Shown piece after piece: positions 62,257 to 64,000 of a stretch of DNA of 64,000 nucleotides. Position 1 is the stretch's first letter. Every line of letters starts with the position of its first letter. Position numbers and translations under genes: made by a program. Origin of the DNA: Hydrogenovibrio crunogenus (GTDB lineage Bacteria; Pseudomonadota; Gammaproteobacteria; Thiomicrospirales; Thiomicrospiraceae); NCBI RefSeq assembly GCF_004786015.1, contig NZ_CP032096.1, positions 186,001 through 250,000 on the forward strand, in the 5' to 3' direction. The notes beneath the pieces were generated by a model. That model made no database searches. It saw nothing but the letters and a program-made list of their open reading frames with translations, and was not told the origin of the DNA.

Positions 62257-64000
62257 TTATAAGGTTTTGGGCGCGCCGAAATAATACCCTTGAAAGTGGT
62301 GAATCCCTAATTCTTTAAATGCTTGAAGCTGCGTTTCTGTTTCAATCGACATCGCAATGATCTGAATATCCAAACTTTCGGACATGTCGCACAGGCTGGA
62401 AACGTAATATCGGGTCTGATCGTCTTCTTCAATCGCTTTTGAAAATGACGTATCCAGCTTGATATAGTCCGGGCGGAACTCCTGGATGTAATTCATGTCG
62501 GTAAAACGATTACCAAAATGATCTAGCCCAAAGTGAATGCCGGCGCTTTTAATCTTTTCAATTAGGGAGCGAGCTTCGTTTCTGTTGGCATTGATAATCG
62601 CTTCAGGAATTTCGATTGCAATTTGGTTCGAGTCTACAGTGTCAAGTTGCTGAAATAACCAATCTTGTAATGTTTGATCTCGAATGACACACTGCCCTAA
62701 GTTGATGGCAAGTCGCTCTCCATGGAATAAGCGATGCTTGGATAAATAAGTCACAGCTAAAGAAACAGCGAGTTTATCAATTTCATCCATTTTGTTCAGT
62801 TTTCGGATGGCGGGAATGAAAAAACTGGCTGGGTGTATGGTGTTGTTTTTATCTTTTAACCGCAGCAAGGCTTCTCGGTTGTAAATTTTTCGGTTTTCAT
62901 CATAAGCCGCTTGTTGGAATAAAATAAACCGTTTGTTTTCGATTGCATCGTTCAGCATCTCTTTCCAACGAGTGTCATTTTCAGCATTGACTTTTTCAGG
63001 CTGGTAATAAAAGAATTGGTTTTGTCCAAGTTGGTCGGCTTCCTTGGTGGCAAAGTCCAGTTGGGCTAATAAGTGGCTACGATCATCTCCTGGTGAATAG
63101 TCAAGATAGGCGACAGAGATACTGATTGTTGACTCAGACGCTTTTAAATGACTTAAAACCTTTGGTATGGATTGACATATTTCCGAAACCGGTTTGGATA
63201 ATTTCTTGCCTGAAATGGTTGGCATGATCGTCAGTAATTCCGAGCCATTTAAACGGGCATAAAAACTGTTCTCAAAGTTTAAGTTATGCGTCATTTTATC
63301 GGCTAAGGCTTTGACTAAATTATCCCCGGCCATATAACCGAATTGATCATTTAATTCTTTTAAATGATGAATGCGAATAAGACAAATCGTTCCTGGTGAG
63401 GCTTCAGCTTGTTTGTCTAGCAAGGCATCGATATTCATTTCAAAATGTCGACGGTTACTTAACCCTGTGACGCCGTCCTGATAGGCAAGTTTTTGTAGTT
63501 TTTCAGCGTGTTGTGCATCTCGGTCAAAAACAGTCTTCATTTTATGTACCATGGCATTCATCGCCGAGACCACACGCTTAAATTCAATGGTTCCTGGTAA
63601 GGCGTCCTGTAGAAGGTATTCCTTACGAACAATCGCCTCAGCTTGTTTTTCCATTTTCTTTAAAGGTGCCAGCATGACACGCAAGGCATAGGCTGCAAAT
63701 CCGATGGCAACCCCTGCGGCTATCAAAAACCAAAGCAGCAAAGAGAGAGCCGTTTTCCATAGTTCAATATAGGCATAACCGGGATGACTTTGAACGACCA
63801 GATGTCCGATAGGAACCCAGCCGGATTGAACGAGGGCTTCTGCATCAGGCGCCTCAATTGAAATAAGGTCGATGAACCAGTTTGGTATGCCGTTTATTTT
63901 TTGGGTGTTGTTTTTTTCGTAAATCAGTTTTCCATCCATATCCAACATCGTGATGTGGGAATAATAGCCGCGGTCAAAGACAGCGTTAATCATAGTCTCC
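62257..64000 (-). CDS. lapD: LapD-like c-di-GMP receptor, N-terminus outside the window
   Basis: About 581 codons visible; the frame is open to the window edge. Order: LapD-type periplasmic output domain (NAVFDRGYYSHITMLDMDG, VVQSHPGYAYIELW), a membrane helix (LLLWFLIAAGVAIGFAAYAL), HAMP, a degenerate GGDEF domain (LNGSELLTIMP in place of GGDEF) and a degenerate EAL domain (IAIEIPEAI in place of EAL; LDHFGNRF, IKLDTSF and IAMSIETE follow). Loss of both active sites fits a receptor that senses c-di-GMP and controls the protease LapG. lapG would be expected beyond the window. Confidence 0.92.
   Translation of the reverse strand, partial: ETMINAVFDRGYYSHITMLDMDGKLIYEKNNTQKINGIPNWFIDLISIEAPDAEALVQSGWVPIGHLVVQSHPGYAYIELWKTALSLLLWFLIAAGVAIGFAAYALRVMLAPLKKMEKQAEAIVRKEYLLQDALPGTIEFKRVVSAMNAMVHKMKTVFDRDAQHAEKLQKLAYQDGVTGLSNRRHFEMNIDALLDKQAEASPGTICLIRIHHLKELNDQFGYMAGDNLVKALADKMTHNLNFENSFYARLNGSELLTIMPTISGKKLSKPVSEICQSIPKVLSHLKASESTISISVAYLDYSPGDDRSHLLAQLDFATKEADQLGQNQFFYYQPEKVNAENDTRWKEMLNDAIENKRFILFQQAAYDENRKIYNREALLRLKDKNNTIHPASFFIPAIRKLNKMDEIDKLAVSLAVTYLSKHRLFHGERLAINLGQCVIRDQTLQDWLFQQLDTVDSNQIAIEIPEAIINANRNEARSLIEKIKSAGIHFGLDHFGNRFTDMNYIQEFRPDYIKLDTSFSKAIEEDDQTRYYVSSLCDMSESLDIQIIAMSIETETQLQAFKELGIHHFQGYYFGAPKTL

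Overview
The window is chromosomal DNA of a gammaproteobacterium. The gene order def-fmt-rsmB-DUF4390-ntrY-ntrX, the presence of trmA, ttcA, ubiK, comM and trkA-trkH, and the many c-di-GMP proteins fit a Thiomicrospira/Hydrogenovibrio/Thiomicrorhabdus-like sulfur bacterium (Piscirickettsiaceae). This assignment rests on recalled family resemblance; no marker gene was compared.

Core region 1 (1-37522) starts inside an EAL-HDOD gene. It continues with metH facing trmA, two membrane/envelope genes, a DUF3616 protein, ferritin, a heme-type uptake set (hugZ, hmuU, hmuV), a MOSC protein, ttcA, an LpxL-type acyltransferase, thpR and a methyltransferase. Then come the Trk potassium uptake pair, the def-fmt-rsmB-DUF4390-ntrY-ntrX operon, dprA, a receiver-ATPase regulator, topA, two GGDEF genes, argS, a SPOR protein, ubiK and the 5' part of comM.

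Accessory region (37523-55380) is an intact-looking 17.9-kb Tn7-like transposon inside comM. It has 8-bp perfect terminal inverted repeats (TGTCAACT), three TnsB-type repeats at each end and a perfect 5-bp target duplication (GTTGT). tnsA-tnsB-tnsC-tniQ read inward from the right end; a TnsE-like gene sits alone at the left end. The cargo, visibly richer in A+T than the flanks, holds small unknown genes, an exported nuclease, a three-gene putative conflict system (phosphoribosyltransferase-like protein, ORC/CDC6-like ATPase, unknown protein), a restriction-modification island (separate N6-adenine methyltransferase, HTH regulator, type IIG enzyme), a DUF6338 membrane protein and two tandem Lys/Pro-rich microproteins. 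The best candidates for an undescribed system are the three-gene operon (40875-44785) and the DUF6338/microprotein cluster (49710-50625).

Core region 2 (55381-64000) resumes with the 3' part of comM, a TauE/SafE-type membrane protein, and a Lap-type adhesin secretion locus on the minus strand: a LapD-like c-di-GMP receptor (cut by the window end), LapB, LapC, a LuxR-type regulator and LapE. Together with the EAL-HDOD gene and the two GGDEF genes, this points to c-di-GMP-controlled surface attachment. No rRNA, tRNA or CRISPR array was seen, and no gene-free stretch exceeds about 300 bases.
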